Assembly: GCA_027676805.1 (NCBI GenBank)
Contig: JAQENU010000001.1
Coordinates: forward strand, 186,001-250,000
Length of the DNA stretch: 64,000 nucleotides
Source of the DNA: Coprobacillaceae bacterium UN01-12pH3A
Lineage (GTDB): Bacteria; Bacillota_I; Bacilli_A; Erysipelotrichales; Coprobacillaceae
Direction of reading: 5' to 3'
Notes under the pieces: model-generated
What the model was told of the DNA's origin: nothing
Database searches by the model: none
The model's input: only the letters and a program-made list of their open reading frames with translations
Shown here: one piece after another, positions 17,957-27,474 of the stretch
How positions within the stretch are numbered: the stretch's first letter is position 1
Layout: the number at the start of each line of letters is the position of its first letter
Position numbers and translations under genes: made by a program

Positions 17957-20900
17957 TTTTTCTGCGCAGTTTCATCGTAGTTAAGATCATGACTGATGAA
18001 ATTATGAATGCGCCAACCAAAACAGCTATATTGGTCGTATCACCTGTTTTGACGCTCTCACCAGATGCCGGCAGAAGTATATTCGTCATGGTTACGTGAT
18101 ATTGATGATCCTTAGAATCGCCAGTCAATTCAATTTTTATAACCTCATCAGAAAGTTCGTATCCTTTTCTGGCTTTTGTTTCCATGCAGTAATATACACC
18201 ATTCGGCATATCCTTGAATCGAGCAATACCATCTTCATCACTGACTGCTTTCAAGACCTTCTTCATATTTTTATCATATAAAGTAAACTCTACATCACTC
18301 AATGGTTCTTTAGTAATCTTATCAATCTTGGAAATGATGATATCCGTTCTTTTCAATTCATTGATAACTGTTTTATCTTCATCAAAAAGCTTGATTTCCT
18401 TGACATCTTTTCCCTGATAGGTAACTGCAAAATCATGTTCTGTATCATTGATGACGTAATTTCTATCCGTTGCGATTTCTTTCAGATAGAATTCGCCGAT
18501 AGGCATATCTGGTACATTTGTCAGATTTCCACTCTCATCAATACCACAGGTTGCAATCAGAGTATCTTTCTCAATACCGATTTCACCTGTATAGGTGAGA
18601 ACATCAGAACGTGCATAGATTCCAAACACGATATTTTTATATGTTTCTTTATACTCTTCTGCATAATAAGGATGCTCTTCCATGACCTTTTTCAGGTTAA
18701 GATTCACCTTAGCTCTTGTATTAAACAATTCGCTTTCAATAGTCTGTACTTCAGGACTCTGATTGTCTTCTACCTCGAAGTAATGCTTCTCTGTATCCTG
18801 TATAAACGTATCCGGTGTAACAGATTCTATATAATAGTATCTTCCTACTGGAAGTTCTTTACTTTCTACTGCTTCAGCACCACTTTTCAATGTTTCGATC
18901 AGTTCATCCTTTTCATAGTAAGTAATGTCATTTCCCAACGTGATATCCTCAGCAGCGTAGATACTAATTTCTGCATTGACGATATTTTGTTTCGTAAAGA
19001 CTGGTGTTTCTACCTTTCCTAATTCAGTCTGCAAAGTATCTGTATGAGTGAAGACTTCTCCTGTCTTGGTCCATCTCAATTTGCCCATGACAAGTTCATC
19101 CTTCAGCTCAACTTTTTGTACATCACCAGTATTGGAAACCGTAAATTCAACTTTCTGAGCTATTGCAAAACCATAAGGACTGCTGACTTCATAAAGCTCA
19201 TATGTCTTCCCAGGTTCTAGCCCTACAACGATATGTGGCTCATTGCCAGAGATCCATGTTTCAAAAATTGGACCATCCTTCTCCTTCAACGTAAGGTGTG
19301 CTCCCGGAAGTTCCTCAGAAGTTGTAGCATCCTTCTTTGATATTTCTGTTTTCGTTATTTCATTTTCAAACATTGCGCTCAGTTTAATCATTTCAATATC
19401 CTGACCTTGATAAGTTGCATCCAGTTCTATGACCTGCTCCGTTGAAGCATAGCCTATTGGTGCTTTGTTTTCTCTGATTTCAAACAAATTCAATGGAAGG
19501 TCCGAATTGAAGACTGCTTTTCCTTCACTATCAGTGGTGACCTGTTCGATCAAAGTACCTTCTTTTACAAGGACATTTCCTTCATATCCCAAGATTGCCT
19601 CTTTTGCGTATAGACCAAAAACAGCGCCTTGCAGCAGCTGTCCATTATCTTTATCCTTTTTGATTGCTGAAACTTCAACTTTTTGACGCTCGTTTTTATA
19701 GGAAGTACTTGTAAATACAACTGCTGTCTCTTCATCCTTATACTTCAATTCAACAGTCTTGATTTCTTTATTCAGAACGAAGTTATTACCAGCAACAGAT
19801 TCCTCAACCGTGTATTTCCCAAGCGGCAATTCAACCGTCTGTGCCTTACCATCTTTTGTAGTCACTTCAGCAGCGACAGAACCTTTTTTGTAGATAATAT
19901 CACCTTGATTATCTGCACTTAAGATATCCTCAGCCGCTTTGATAATGAATTTAGCACCATTCACTGGCTTATCTTCATAAACAAAGGAAATCGTTCCATC
20001 TTCAGCTGTTTCGATATCTACCAATTGTTCACCAATCTTCGTTACATTGATTTTTCCTTTGACAGAAACATCCTTCTTTGTAACCGTGATTACAGGTGTG
20101 ACACCATCCTGTGCGATCTCATAAGCTGTTTTTGAGCTTACTGTGAATTTGATCGGCGTATGATCGACAACATACCCATTTGGAGCATGGATCTCCTCTA
20201 ATTGGAAATTACCACTTCCCATGGAATCAGGAGTTGTAACTGTTCCCGATTTATCTGTTGTGAATGTGTCCACGTAATGTGGAATTGGAAACCAGACCCA
20301 CTGTCCGACATATTCTCCTGTATCCAGATTTTTGATTTTGAATGTCGTATCCGGCAAAAGAACCGTTTTACCAGTTTCAGAATCTACCTTGACTGCCTTA
20401 ATCAATGCTTTGAATGGAGCATCGTTAAATACCCTCCACACCTGTGGTTCTCTGCTGTCTTCTGTAATCTTCACTTCAAAATCAGGTACTGGAATAACAT
20501 TGTCAGGCACTTTCGTTTCCTTTACTGTATATGTTCCATAAGGGAGCTCAATTGATTTCGCATATCCCTTATTATCCGTTGACAGGACATTGTATGTCTT
20601 TGCCTTGTCCCATCCAACTTTTGCTACTTCTGATTTTAATTTGACCGTAAACTGAGCTGATGGCAGTATGACCGCCTCACCACTCTCATCTGTTGAAATC
20701 TTCAAAATCTGGAAAGCCTGCTTTTTAACCTGTTCTTTAGATGTCTGTGAACGTGTAACTACCTCAACACTCTGACCTTCATAGTCACAGTGAATATCAT
20801 ATGTTGAAGGATCAATCAGATAACCTTCACTTGCTGTTTTTTCTTTCAGCTGATAGAAACCTAAAGGAAGTCCATTTACCGGTTCCATGTTTCCGTTAGC

Positions 20901-22136
20901 ATCCGTATTTCTTGTTGCAACGACATCACCTTTGCTGTAGAACTTATGTGTCTTCGCTTTATTGTAGATATCCTCTGCCGCTGTCAACTGATAAACTGCG
21001 CCTTTCAGCGTTGCATCTCCTTGTGCAGTTCCAGAGGTTTCCTTATCCACTTTTTTAAATGTGATGTTAGCCGTTGGTTCTGCATTGGTCTGTTCAGCTG
21101 TACCTGTTATGACTGCTGTATTCTGATCCTTGTACGTCAATGTAACTGTAATCGGTTCAGAGTTCAGCAAGTAGCCTGAGGCTGCCTGAATTTCAACAAA
21201 GGTGTAGGTCCCCAAGCTCAGCCCCTTCAATGTTATCTTTCCATTCGTATCAGTTACGAATGTCTGATTATAACTGTTTGGACCTGTAACACGATAGCTC
21301 GTTCCGGCAATAGCAGCACTCTTATCATCGTTATACTTTGTCAGCGTGATCTCACCTGTAGGCTGCTTATTGACAAAACTATATACATGCTCAGACGGTT
21401 TATCTCCAGCCTTGACTGTTATCGTTCTTGGCGTGCTGTCAAGTAGATATCCGTTTGGACTGGACACTTCTTGAATTGTGTATTTTCCAGCTTTGATATT
21501 ATCAAATAACACCTTACCTGAATTATTAGTTGTAACATTCCTTACACTTCCATCGGGAAGAGTAATTTTGAATTTCGCTCCTGCGAGAGACTTACCTGCT
21601 TCATCCTGTTTTAGAATTGTAAAGCCTCCCTGATCTTCTACTGTCTTTATGACAGTCATGATTTGATATGTCGCGCCATCTTTGTCGATCAAACTGTTAT
21701 AGTTATTAATCTGTACCTTGTCACCGATAGCATGGATAACTTTGCCGTTTCCATAATATATGGCCACATGCTCTGCTTCACCATGATTACCAAAGAACAT
21801 CAAGTCTCCTGCATTCCATTTGCTCATATCAGACTTACTGATTTCTTTACCTGAGTTTATCAGTTGTTGTCTTTGCTGTTCTGCCGTTCTCTGTAAAGGA
21901 TAATCAATGGAATGCTTAAATACATATTGCGTATATCCGGAACAATCGAATGAATCTGGTCCAACAGCTCCCCAGACATATGGCTTTCCTATATGCTTTT
22001 CAGCTTCTTTTATAATGCTTATCCGTTCAGGATTGGAAAGTTCTTCTGCGTGTACCGCCATATTAGGAAGAAGATTGACCATAGTCATTAAAATCGTTAT
22101 CGCGATGATACATATTTTTCTTATTGTCTCTTTCAT
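17940..22136 (-). CDS. NlpC/P60 hydrolase fused to SpaA/Cna-B adhesin
   Basis: The protein has 1398 residues and a signal peptide (about 1-30). An NlpC/P60 domain (about 38-160) follows, with visible catalytic Cys65 in FDCSGY, His123 in HVAIYYGNG and His135. Then come about a dozen SpaA/Cna-B repeats, recognisable by recurring 'LPxGxYxxxE' and 'GYxL/I' elements. The C-terminus has a sorting-type signal: SVKTGD, a hydrophobic helix and RRKNGKKK. The motif is VKTGD rather than LPXTG, resembling non-canonical sortase substrates of Firmicutes. Fusion of a wall hydrolase to a stalk adhesin at the head of a secretion operon suggests a VirB1-like hydrolase that also contacts recipients. No sortase gene is seen in the window. 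Confidence 0.85.
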   Translation of the reverse strand: MKETIRKICIIAITILMTMVNLLPNMAVHAEELSNPERISIIKEAEKHIGKPYVWGAVGPDSFDCSGYTQYVFKHSIDYPLQRTAEQQRQQLINSGKEISKSDMSKWNAGDLMFFGNHGEAEHVAIYYGNGKVIHAIGDKVQINNYNSLIDKDGATYQIMTVIKTVEDQGGFTILKQDEAGKSLAGAKFKITLPDGSVRNVTTNNSGKVLFDNIKAGKYTIQEVSSPNGYLLDSTPRTITVKAGDKPSEHVYSFVNKQPTGEITLTKYNDDKSAAIAGTSYRVTGPNSYNQTFVTDTNGKITLKGLSLGTYTFVEIQAASGYLLNSEPITVTLTYKDQNTAVITGTAEQTNAEPTANITFKKVDKETSGTAQGDATLKGAVYQLTAAEDIYNKAKTHKFYSKGDVVATRNTDANGNMEPVNGLPLGFYQLKEKTASEGYLIDPSTYDIHCDYEGQSVEVVTRSQTSKEQVKKQAFQILKISTDESGEAVILPSAQFTVKLKSEVAKVGWDKAKTYNVLSTDNKGYAKSIELPYGTYTVKETKVPDNVIPVPDFEVKITEDSREPQVWRVFNDAPFKALIKAVKVDSETGKTVLLPDTTFKIKNLDTGEYVGQWVWFPIPHYVDTFTTDKSGTVTTPDSMGSGNFQLEEIHAPNGYVVDHTPIKFTVSSKTAYEIAQDGVTPVITVTKKDVSVKGKINVTKIGEQLVDIETAEDGTISFVYEDKPVNGAKFIIKAAEDILSADNQGDIIYKKGSVAAEVTTKDGKAQTVELPLGKYTVEESVAGNNFVLNKEIKTVELKYKDEETAVVFTSTSYKNERQKVEVSAIKKDKDNGQLLQGAVFGLYAKEAILGYEGNVLVKEGTLIEQVTTDSEGKAVFNSDLPLNLFEIRENKAPIGYASTEQVIELDATYQGQDIEMIKLSAMFENEITKTEISKKDATTSEELPGAHLTLKEKDGPIFETWISGNEPHIVVGLEPGKTYELYEVSSPYGFAIAQKVEFTVSNTGDVQKVELKDELVMGKLRWTKTGEVFTHTDTLQTELGKVETPVFTKQNIVNAEISIYAAEDITLGNDITYYEKDELIETLKSGAEAVESKELPVGRYYYIESVTPDTFIQDTEKHYFEVEDNQSPEVQTIESELFNTRAKVNLNLKKVMEEHPYYAEEYKETYKNIVFGIYARSDVLTYTGEIGIEKDTLIATCGIDESGNLTNVPDMPIGEFYLKEIATDRNYVINDTEHDFAVTYQGKDVKEIKLFDEDKTVINELKRTDIIISKIDKITKEPLSDVEFTLYDKNMKKVLKAVSDEDGIARFKDMPNGVYYCMETKARKGYELSDEVIKIELTGDSKDHQYHVTMTNILLPASGESVKTGDTTNIAVLVGAFIISSVMILTTMKLRRKNGKKK

Positions 22137-22182
22137 GTAGTTTCTCCTTTCTTTCTGCCTTCTACTATGAAATTTCTAATAT

Positions 22183-22201
22183 TAAAAGGGCTTTCGCCCT
22201 T
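22183..22201 (-). terminator. Hairpin between small gene and adhesin operon
   Basis: AAGGGC-GAAA-GCCCTT with a short following T stretch (TTAAT) forms a stable tetraloop hairpin on the minus strand. The T-run is weak, so it may be a partial terminator or mRNA 5' stabiliser ahead of the secretion operon. Confidence 0.4.
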
Positions 22202-22238
22202 ATGTATATCGCACCTTGTAATAATTGATATTTCACCC

Positions 22239-22526
22239 CTAACCTCTATCTCTACTTTTTTCAAACACTCCTTTTGCGAATTTTTCCATCTTCATTGGAT
22301 AATAGTCATTTCTGATGCAGTCATAAACGTACTTGTCATACACAGCATCCATTTTCTTAGCTTCCTGCACAGAACAGCGAAGCCTTTTTGCTATCATCTG
22401 TAAATATTCTTCTACACTGATTTCCAGTGTTTCGATGCCATACAAATCTTCATCATGGATGAAGCACTGATACTCATATCCTTCTACATTGGAAGGATAA
22501 ACTTTTCTTCGACATCGATAGCATAT
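22239..22526 (-). CDS. Small CxxC protein, start uncertain
   Basis: The function is unknown. A frame opening at the TTG at 22445 gives only 68 residues, but the frame continues upstream with convincing coding sequence including CYRCRRKVYP and EYQCFIHDEDLYG, a likely metal-binding Cys pair region. No ATG, GTG or TTG exists in this extension. An in-frame ATA at 22526 lies 5 nt after AAGG; an ACG at 22547, 7 nt after GAGGAG, is another option. The ATA is used here with low certainty (about 95 residues). The gene could also be a decayed remnant. It follows the terminator of the CAP-domain gene by only about 45 nt. Confidence 0.4.
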   Translation of the reverse strand: MCYRCRRKVYPSNVEGYEYQCFIHDEDLYGIETLEISVEEYLQMIAKRLRCSVQEAKKMDAVYDKYVYDCIRNDYYPMKMEKFAKGVFEKSRDRG

Positions 22527-22569
22527 CCTTACCTTATCATTTACCGTTTGATTTCTCCTCTCTTCTATG

Positions 22570-22597
22570 AAAAAAAGGTGCTTATATAAACACCTTT
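22570..22597 (-). terminator. Intrinsic terminator of the CAP-domain gene
   Basis: On the minus strand AAAGGTG and CACCTTT pair around a TTTATATAAG loop and are followed by further T. It lies directly after the stop codon at 22607. Confidence 0.8.
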
Positions 22598-22606
22598 AAC
22601 ATTAAA

Positions 22607-23587
22607 TCATTGCTGAAAATCAACTGATACAAAAACTTGCCCGCCAGAATAACGAACTCCGACACCCATGTACTGATTATAATCAGCTACAAATAATCTT
22701 TCATGACCCGGCGATGCTATAAAGCTGTTGACCACTGCTTCTGGTGTAAAACCAAGACTACCACCAAATACATTTTCACCGCCAGACTCTATTCCATAAT
22801 TGTCTGCTACCCAAAAATAATCAGCTGATGTTCCATCCGGTCTATTATGACTGGCATATCCCATTTGAGCCATATCATTAGCTCTCAAATTCGCTATGCT
22901 TTGAATCGTACCATTTGTGGAGAATGCCGGAAATCCCTTTCCAGTTCTGTAATTGTTGATGAGGGCATAAACCTGTGAAGCAAATTGTGCTTCAGTAAGT
23001 TCTGGTTGAACAGGCTGTTGTGGCTGTGAAGGTGTTGAACCTCCAGAATTTGTGTTGCCAGATGCTCCAGAACTGCCACCAGACGTGTTTGTATTGCCTG
23101 TGCCTGATGAATTGCTGCCAGATGAGTTAGATTCCTTGTTATCTGGTTTGTCTGATTTACTGGTCTTATGAGAGTTGTCATTACTTGCACTTTCTTCATT
23201 AGAATTATTTTCATCAGCTTCATCTGATTCATATTTCTTTTCCTCTTCACTCTTCTTACTATCGTCTTTATCTGTTTCTGCTTTTTCCACCTTGATCTCA
23301 GTAGAAAAATCTTTCGTTGTTTTACCTTTTACAGCAGTAACTGTAACCTTGATCTTACCGAGCTTATCAGTCGTACCATCCTTGATCGTTACTTTTTCAG
23401 CATTACTTTTTTCAATCAGAATATCGGTTGTCAATTTTTCATTCTGCTCAACAACAATTTCCTTTTTAAACTCCAGTTCGATCGTTTCCTGTTTTGTTGG
23501 ATTGAGTGCTAAAACAGCAATCAATCCTATGAGTAAAACTGCCGCAATTCCTGTGATAATCAATACTTTTTTCTTGTTTTTCAACAT
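22607..23587 (-). CDS. CAP (SCP-like) domain surface protein
   Basis: The protein has 326 residues. An N-terminal signal/membrane anchor (about 6-27) is followed by a small beta domain, a Ser/Asn/Gly/Asp-rich linker (about 110-195) and a CAP/SCP domain (about 200-326), recognisable by 'YALINNYRTGKG', 'MGYASHNRPDG' and 'SPGHERLFVADYNQYMGVG'. CAP proteins are secreted; their activity in bacteria is mostly unknown. The ATG follows AAGGGGTG. The gene has its own promoter (23610-23638) of the same type as the parA promoter, and its own terminator, so it is a single-gene unit in the element. Confidence 0.85.
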   Translation of the reverse strand: MLKNKKKVLIITGIAAVLLIGLIAVLALNPTKQETIELEFKKEIVVEQNEKLTTDILIEKSNAEKVTIKDGTTDKLGKIKVTVTAVKGKTTKDFSTEIKVEKAETDKDDSKKSEEEKKYESDEADENNSNEESASNDNSHKTSKSDKPDNKESNSSGSNSSGTGNTNTSGGSSGASGNTNSGGSTPSQPQQPVQPELTEAQFASQVYALINNYRTGKGFPAFSTNGTIQSIANLRANDMAQMGYASHNRPDGTSADYFWVADNYGIESGGENVFGGSLGFTPEAVVNSFIASPGHERLFVADYNQYMGVGVRYSGGQVFVSVDFQQ

Positions 23588-23609
23588 ATACTTTCACCCC
23601 TTCACTGTT

Positions 23610-23638
23610 ACTATGTCATGTTATTGCCATAGTGTCAG
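23610..23638 (-). promoter_or_regulatory. Promoter of the CAP gene, shared-type
   Basis: On the minus strand CTGACA and CATAGT are separated by exactly 17 nt, with GCTGACA at -35 and GA directly before the -10. The same arrangement is found upstream of three genes in the partition region (56221, 59550, 60086). Confidence 0.6.
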
Positions 23639-23719
23639 CAGTGAATATCAAATTGATTCTTTCCCTACCTTAATTTTAAACGATTTAACCATATAAAACA
23701 AATAATAGAGTAGATTTTC

Positions 23720-24409
23720 TTACATTTCTTTGATCTTTCCATGTGGGGTACATTTAAGCAATGTCAGGTTCAGCTTCTGCTTAACTATATCAGATAATTT
23801 CAGCCATTCCTTCTCATACACTGGATTACTCATGATGAGCAGTGAGCTTTTTTCTGCAGTATCATCGAATTGAACCAGCAGATCGAATATTTTCTTTGTG
23901 AATCCATTTTTCGGCCCTTTCTTAGCATAGTCGATATATATCTTCCAGATACCATATTCTCCCTGTGCAAGAATTATATGATCCTTGATCTCATAGCTGA
24001 TTTCACAATCCTTGAGATGGCTGATAATAGCCTCTTTAAGAGAAAGATGCAGCTGTTCTTTTTTCACAGAGTTCGCCTTTTTTTCTTGCTTGTAACCAAT
24101 AGGTCTACCTCTTCTTTTTGGTAGATTCACAAAGGTACGATTCTTTCTATCTGTTATACAATATCTGATTCTCAATTTAGTGGAACTGCCGGAAGCATTA
24201 TCTGTTTCCGCCAGTATCTCATCGCCTTCTCTCATGACTCTTCTCATAGCTGAACAGCATGTTGGCAGCGTAGGTTTTTCAGACAATGCTTCATGAAGCT
24301 CCTTGGCGAGGATTTCTATATATTCCAGCTGTTCTTTTTCTGCTTCATTAAATCTTTGTTCCAGATAATCCACATAATCTTTTGTTTTTGCATATTCCTT
24401 CATAATCAT
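23720..24409 (-). CDS. Hypothetical protein with AT-hook-like motif
   Basis: The family is not recognised. The 229-residue protein has a helical N-terminal part (about 1-60), a basic segment KRRGRPIGY near residue 100 that resembles an AT-hook (RGRP), and a mixed alpha/beta C-terminal domain (about 120-229). DNA binding is possible but unproven. The ATG follows GGAG. It is the last gene of the long replication-region operon starting near 33.5 kb. Confidence 0.55.
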   Translation of the reverse strand: MIMKEYAKTKDYVDYLEQRFNEAEKEQLEYIEILAKELHEALSEKPTLPTCCSAMRRVMREGDEILAETDNASGSSTKLRIRYCITDRKNRTFVNLPKRRGRPIGYKQEKKANSVKKEQLHLSLKEAIISHLKDCEISYEIKDHIILAQGEYGIWKIYIDYAKKGPKNGFTKKIFDLLVQFDDTAEKSSLLIMSNPVYEKEWLKLSDIVKQKLNLTLLKCTPHGKIKEM

Positions 24410-24433
24410 TATACTCCTTCTCTTTTCTTTTTT

Positions 24434-25105
24434 TTAAATTGCCCTATCCTGTAGTATCAAATGGCTTTTCTTTTTTTCATTGAGAATCTTTCTTTTTTCT
24501 TTTTGGACTGCATGGTAAATGGAATCTGCAGGAAGGTCCGGCTGTGCATATTCCATGGCAGTCTGGAAATCAACTCCATACTCAAACCCTCTTCGTATAT
24601 AATACATCTTTTCCGATGAGAATCGCGCATCACAATAAAGACACACTTGTTTAAAGGATAACCCATGTTCAAAGCCAGTCCTTATCTCGTGCATCTGTTC
24701 CACGGTATAGAATGGTTCAGCATACAATTCCACGTGGAGATAGGGCAGATGATTTCCTTTCCGGATCTGAATCATCTGCTGCTGATCAAGCCCTTTTTGA
24801 AGTAGCAGACCAACCAAATGTCGCTCATCTTCTTTCATTAGTGCAAATCGGATCTGATCCATTGCCTCAACACTCATATCGGTCTGTGTATATAGTTTGA
24901 CTTCATCCGGGTTTAAACCATACATAAGACCATATAATATCCGTCTCATCTGTTCAGGAACCAGATGCTCATCCAGCAAAAGAAAAAGATGTTCATCCTC
25001 AATGCCATGATCTATAGCATATTGTATCACATCTACCTGTTTCTCATTGTATTTTTCCTTGCTGCAAATCTTCTCAGCGGATCGTTCTTTCGTTCTGCCA
25101 CTCAT
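24434..25105 (-). CDS. Tandem-repeat protein, same family as the one at 2172
   Basis: The product has 223 residues with about five repeats of roughly 38-40 residues of the type 'xxYxxEQMxxIRxGFExGLxxxxVxLYAxPxF' (for example EQMHEIRTGFEHGLSFKQVC). The function is unknown; the alpha-helical repeat layout suggests a scaffold. The ATG follows GAGGGGAGG and overlaps the end of the upstream broken gene. Related repeats occur in the proteins at 2172 and, more divergent, at 31971. Confidence 0.65.
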   Translation of the reverse strand: MSGRTKERSAEKICSKEKYNEKQVDVIQYAIDHGIEDEHLFLLLDEHLVPEQMRRILYGLMYGLNPDEVKLYTQTDMSVEAMDQIRFALMKEDERHLVGLLLQKGLDQQQMIQIRKGNHLPYLHVELYAEPFYTVEQMHEIRTGFEHGLSFKQVCLYCDARFSSEKMYYIRRGFEYGVDFQTAMEYAQPDLPADSIYHAVQKEKRKILNEKKKSHLILQDRAI

Positions 25106-25958
25106 CGATTCCTCCCCTCTTTCTTGTCTTTTTCATATTTCTTTGAATAGCCTGTATACCTTCTTCATGCAGTTTGTCTATCAATGCATAAAATTCTCCC
25201 CTTTCTATGGATGGTCTGAATGTAACAGACTCATAATCGATCCATTTACCATTCTGATTGATGAGCGTCCAGTATTCATCTCCACCATTGCCCTGCTGAA
25301 TGAATGCCATATCTTCAAACAGGAATCCATCACGTATAGCCCAGCTTACATGCTCCAGATGATTCATAAGATCAAGACATCTTTAACAACGCAGGAAGTT
25401 ATATCCATATTCCTCTTCTGAGAATGATCCATCCTGAAACTCATAACCATCATATTTCAGCCAGCCATTCTTTTGACATATGGCAATAAGGTCTTCTTTT
25501 TCTTTTCCTTCGATCTCCTGCATGTAGTTTCTGCTGTGTTCATATGTAAGGATCTCCTTGAATCCTCCGACATTTTCTACGCTATCCAGGAATAGATCAA
25601 CTTTGTCACTATCCAGCATTTCAATATTTCCATATCCATTCAAATAGTAATAATCATCTTGACTCATTTCATCATATTGGCTTAAAAACACCTTTATACT
25701 TGATGCTCCTTCATTTGCATGAGACCTGACCATTGAATCAAGGAACCCTCTGTCAATAATAGTGTTTCTTATTTCCAGATTACTTCTATCATCGAAATCG
25801 TTCAGATATTGGATCAGATTCCGTATACATTTCATGCGGTCTCTCTTGATCTGCCATCCTGCTTTGATCTCCTGCAGCAACTCATAACGATTTCGCAGCG
25901 ATTCCAGATCACTGTCAAACGAATAGATATTATTATCTGTTTCTGTCGTTTTTACCAC
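25074..25958 (-). pseudogene. Nonsense-split paralogue of the gene at 25933
   Basis: Two adjacent open frames (25383-25958, 191 codons, and 25074-25367, 97 codons) lie in the same reading frame, separated by one TAA at 25383-25385 and five further codons. Joined, they align end to end with the C-terminal half of the neighbouring 510-residue protein: 'EKEDLIAICQKNGWLKY' against 'EKEDLIAVCQKNDVLKY', then NFLRC-stop-RCLDLMNH against NFVKFEKRLDVMNY, then 'FEDMAFIQ' in both. The TAA replaces a Glu (GAA to TAA). So this is a tandem partial duplicate broken by one base change. Start is GTG with AAAAGGA upstream. Two separate half-proteins could still be made. Confidence 0.8.
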
Positions 25959-27465
25959 CTTTCATCCTTTTCATTTGTTCCTTCTCCCTTTTATGTCCAA
26001 TGGCCTTGATACTGTCAATGTTCATATTCTCAAGATCACCAAAGAAATTTCCTCTTTTCAATACATCTATCATTTGCACTCCTCCTATAGAAAACCACTG
26101 ACCCTCATCACGCTTCATAAAATGATAGAAATCCCTGGCATCATCCATTTGAATAAACGCCATATCTTCAAATATGACACCTTCTCTGATTGGATGATAT
26201 TGACGGAAATAATTCATTACATCAAGACGCTTTTCAAATTTAACAAAGTTATATTCTGTAGTAGTGTCCAGAACTTTTTCCTCTGACCAGAAAGACTTTC
26301 CATATTTGAGAACATCATTCTTCTGACATACTGCAATAAGGTCCTCTTTCTCCTTGTCAGTGACTTCTTTCATATGCTGCATACTATGCTCAAGTGTCTG
26401 CACTTCCTGAAATCGATCAAGCTGTTCCAGACTGTCAAAAACATGTTTCATATCCCGATACTCAAGATTCTTGATACTGCCAGTTTCAGTGCGATATACA
26501 TAATCATAACTCATATATGGTTCATATCCATACAGCATGTAGATCACCTTATCAGCACCTTCTTTTGCAGATGCTAAGACAAGTTCATCAAGCTCATCTT
26601 TGTCTAATATACGATGACGTATAGCAATCGCATCTCTATCCTGTATCCGTTCAAGATACTGATCAAGATCCTGTATCATCTTCATATCGTCTTTGCTTTT
26701 GATCCAATCCTTTTTTATATCCAGCAGCTGCTCAATTTGTTCGCGTACATCCATTTCATCACAGACAACTGTTTCTGCATAAGCTTTCAATTTATCAATT
26801 GTAGGTACATTGGGATTGAATCTGAGTGCATACAAAAGATTTCTGTAATCAACATCACATGCGATATCAGATTCCTCATAGTCAACTTTAAAAACAGCGA
26901 GTGGATATTTGTCTTCTTTATCTGCATAGAGTTCAATATTCAGACCCGGCTTATCACTTAGAAACTCCTTTGGCAGCATCATAAGTTCCTTATAGATACT
27001 GTCTTCTATCTGATAATATGTCTTTGGTTCAATAATATTAAAACACGCTGCAACATTGCTTTCATGAATATTCAAAAAGCCAATCGACATCTCATAGACA
27101 TATGGTATGTAATCCTCCGGCAGATATCTTGATAGAAGCCTTTTCAGATTTCTGTTTCTCAAAGCTGCATCCTGTTCTTCCAATATTTGATCGACCTTTT
27201 TGACAAGTTCTGTTCTTGTGATCTCTTCATCAGCAAATGCCAAGGTGAGTTTCAGCATATCTTCCAGCTGATCTTCTTTCATCCTTTCGAAGTTCTCGAA
27301 CGGAATGAAACCGTAAAATTCATAATGTTCTCTTAATTCACTCAACAGCCGCATTTTATATTCAGACATCATTGCACAATCATACTTTTTTATTTGCTGT
27401 TTCGATAATCTTGAATCTAAAAGTTCACAATGAAGTTGATCATCCTTTTTCAATAAATTTTCTAT
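25933..27465 (-). CDS. Large hypothetical protein, probable ATA start
   Basis: The family is not recognised. The 510-residue soluble protein seems built of two parts: an N-terminal helical part (about 1-230) and a C-terminal module (about 240-510) that has been duplicated as the neighbouring broken gene. The TTG at 27453 lies 17 nt from the Shine-Dalgarno sequence, whereas an in-frame ATA at 27465 lies 5 nt after a perfect AGGAGG that begins with the upstream stop codon (TAGGAGG). No other start exists before the in-frame stop. ATA is therefore used. The C-terminus is NDRNR. It belongs to the replication-region operon. Confidence 0.6.
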   Translation of the reverse strand: MENLLKKDDQLHCELLDSRLSKQQIKKYDCAMMSEYKMRLLSELREHYEFYGFIPFENFERMKEDQLEDMLKLTLAFADEEITRTELVKKVDQILEEQDAALRNRNLKRLLSRYLPEDYIPYVYEMSIGFLNIHESNVAACFNIIEPKTYYQIEDSIYKELMMLPKEFLSDKPGLNIELYADKEDKYPLAVFKVDYEESDIACDVDYRNLLYALRFNPNVPTIDKLKAYAETVVCDEMDVREQIEQLLDIKKDWIKSKDDMKMIQDLDQYLERIQDRDAIAIRHRILDKDELDELVLASAKEGADKVIYMLYGYEPYMSYDYVYRTETGSIKNLEYRDMKHVFDSLEQLDRFQEVQTLEHSMQHMKEVTDKEKEDLIAVCQKNDVLKYGKSFWSEEKVLDTTTEYNFVKFEKRLDVMNYFRQYHPIREGVIFEDMAFIQMDDARDFYHFMKRDEGQWFSIGGVQMIDVLKRGNFFGDLENMNIDSIKAIGHKREKEQMKRMKGGKNDRNR

Positions 27466-27474
27466 TGCAGCCTC

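Noticed and set aside
25383..25385. Stop codon in the split paralogue considered as a recoding (selenocysteine or programmed readthrough) site
   Set aside because: The codon is TAA, not TGA, and no stem-loop or conserved context is visible; a simple nonsense mutation explains it.
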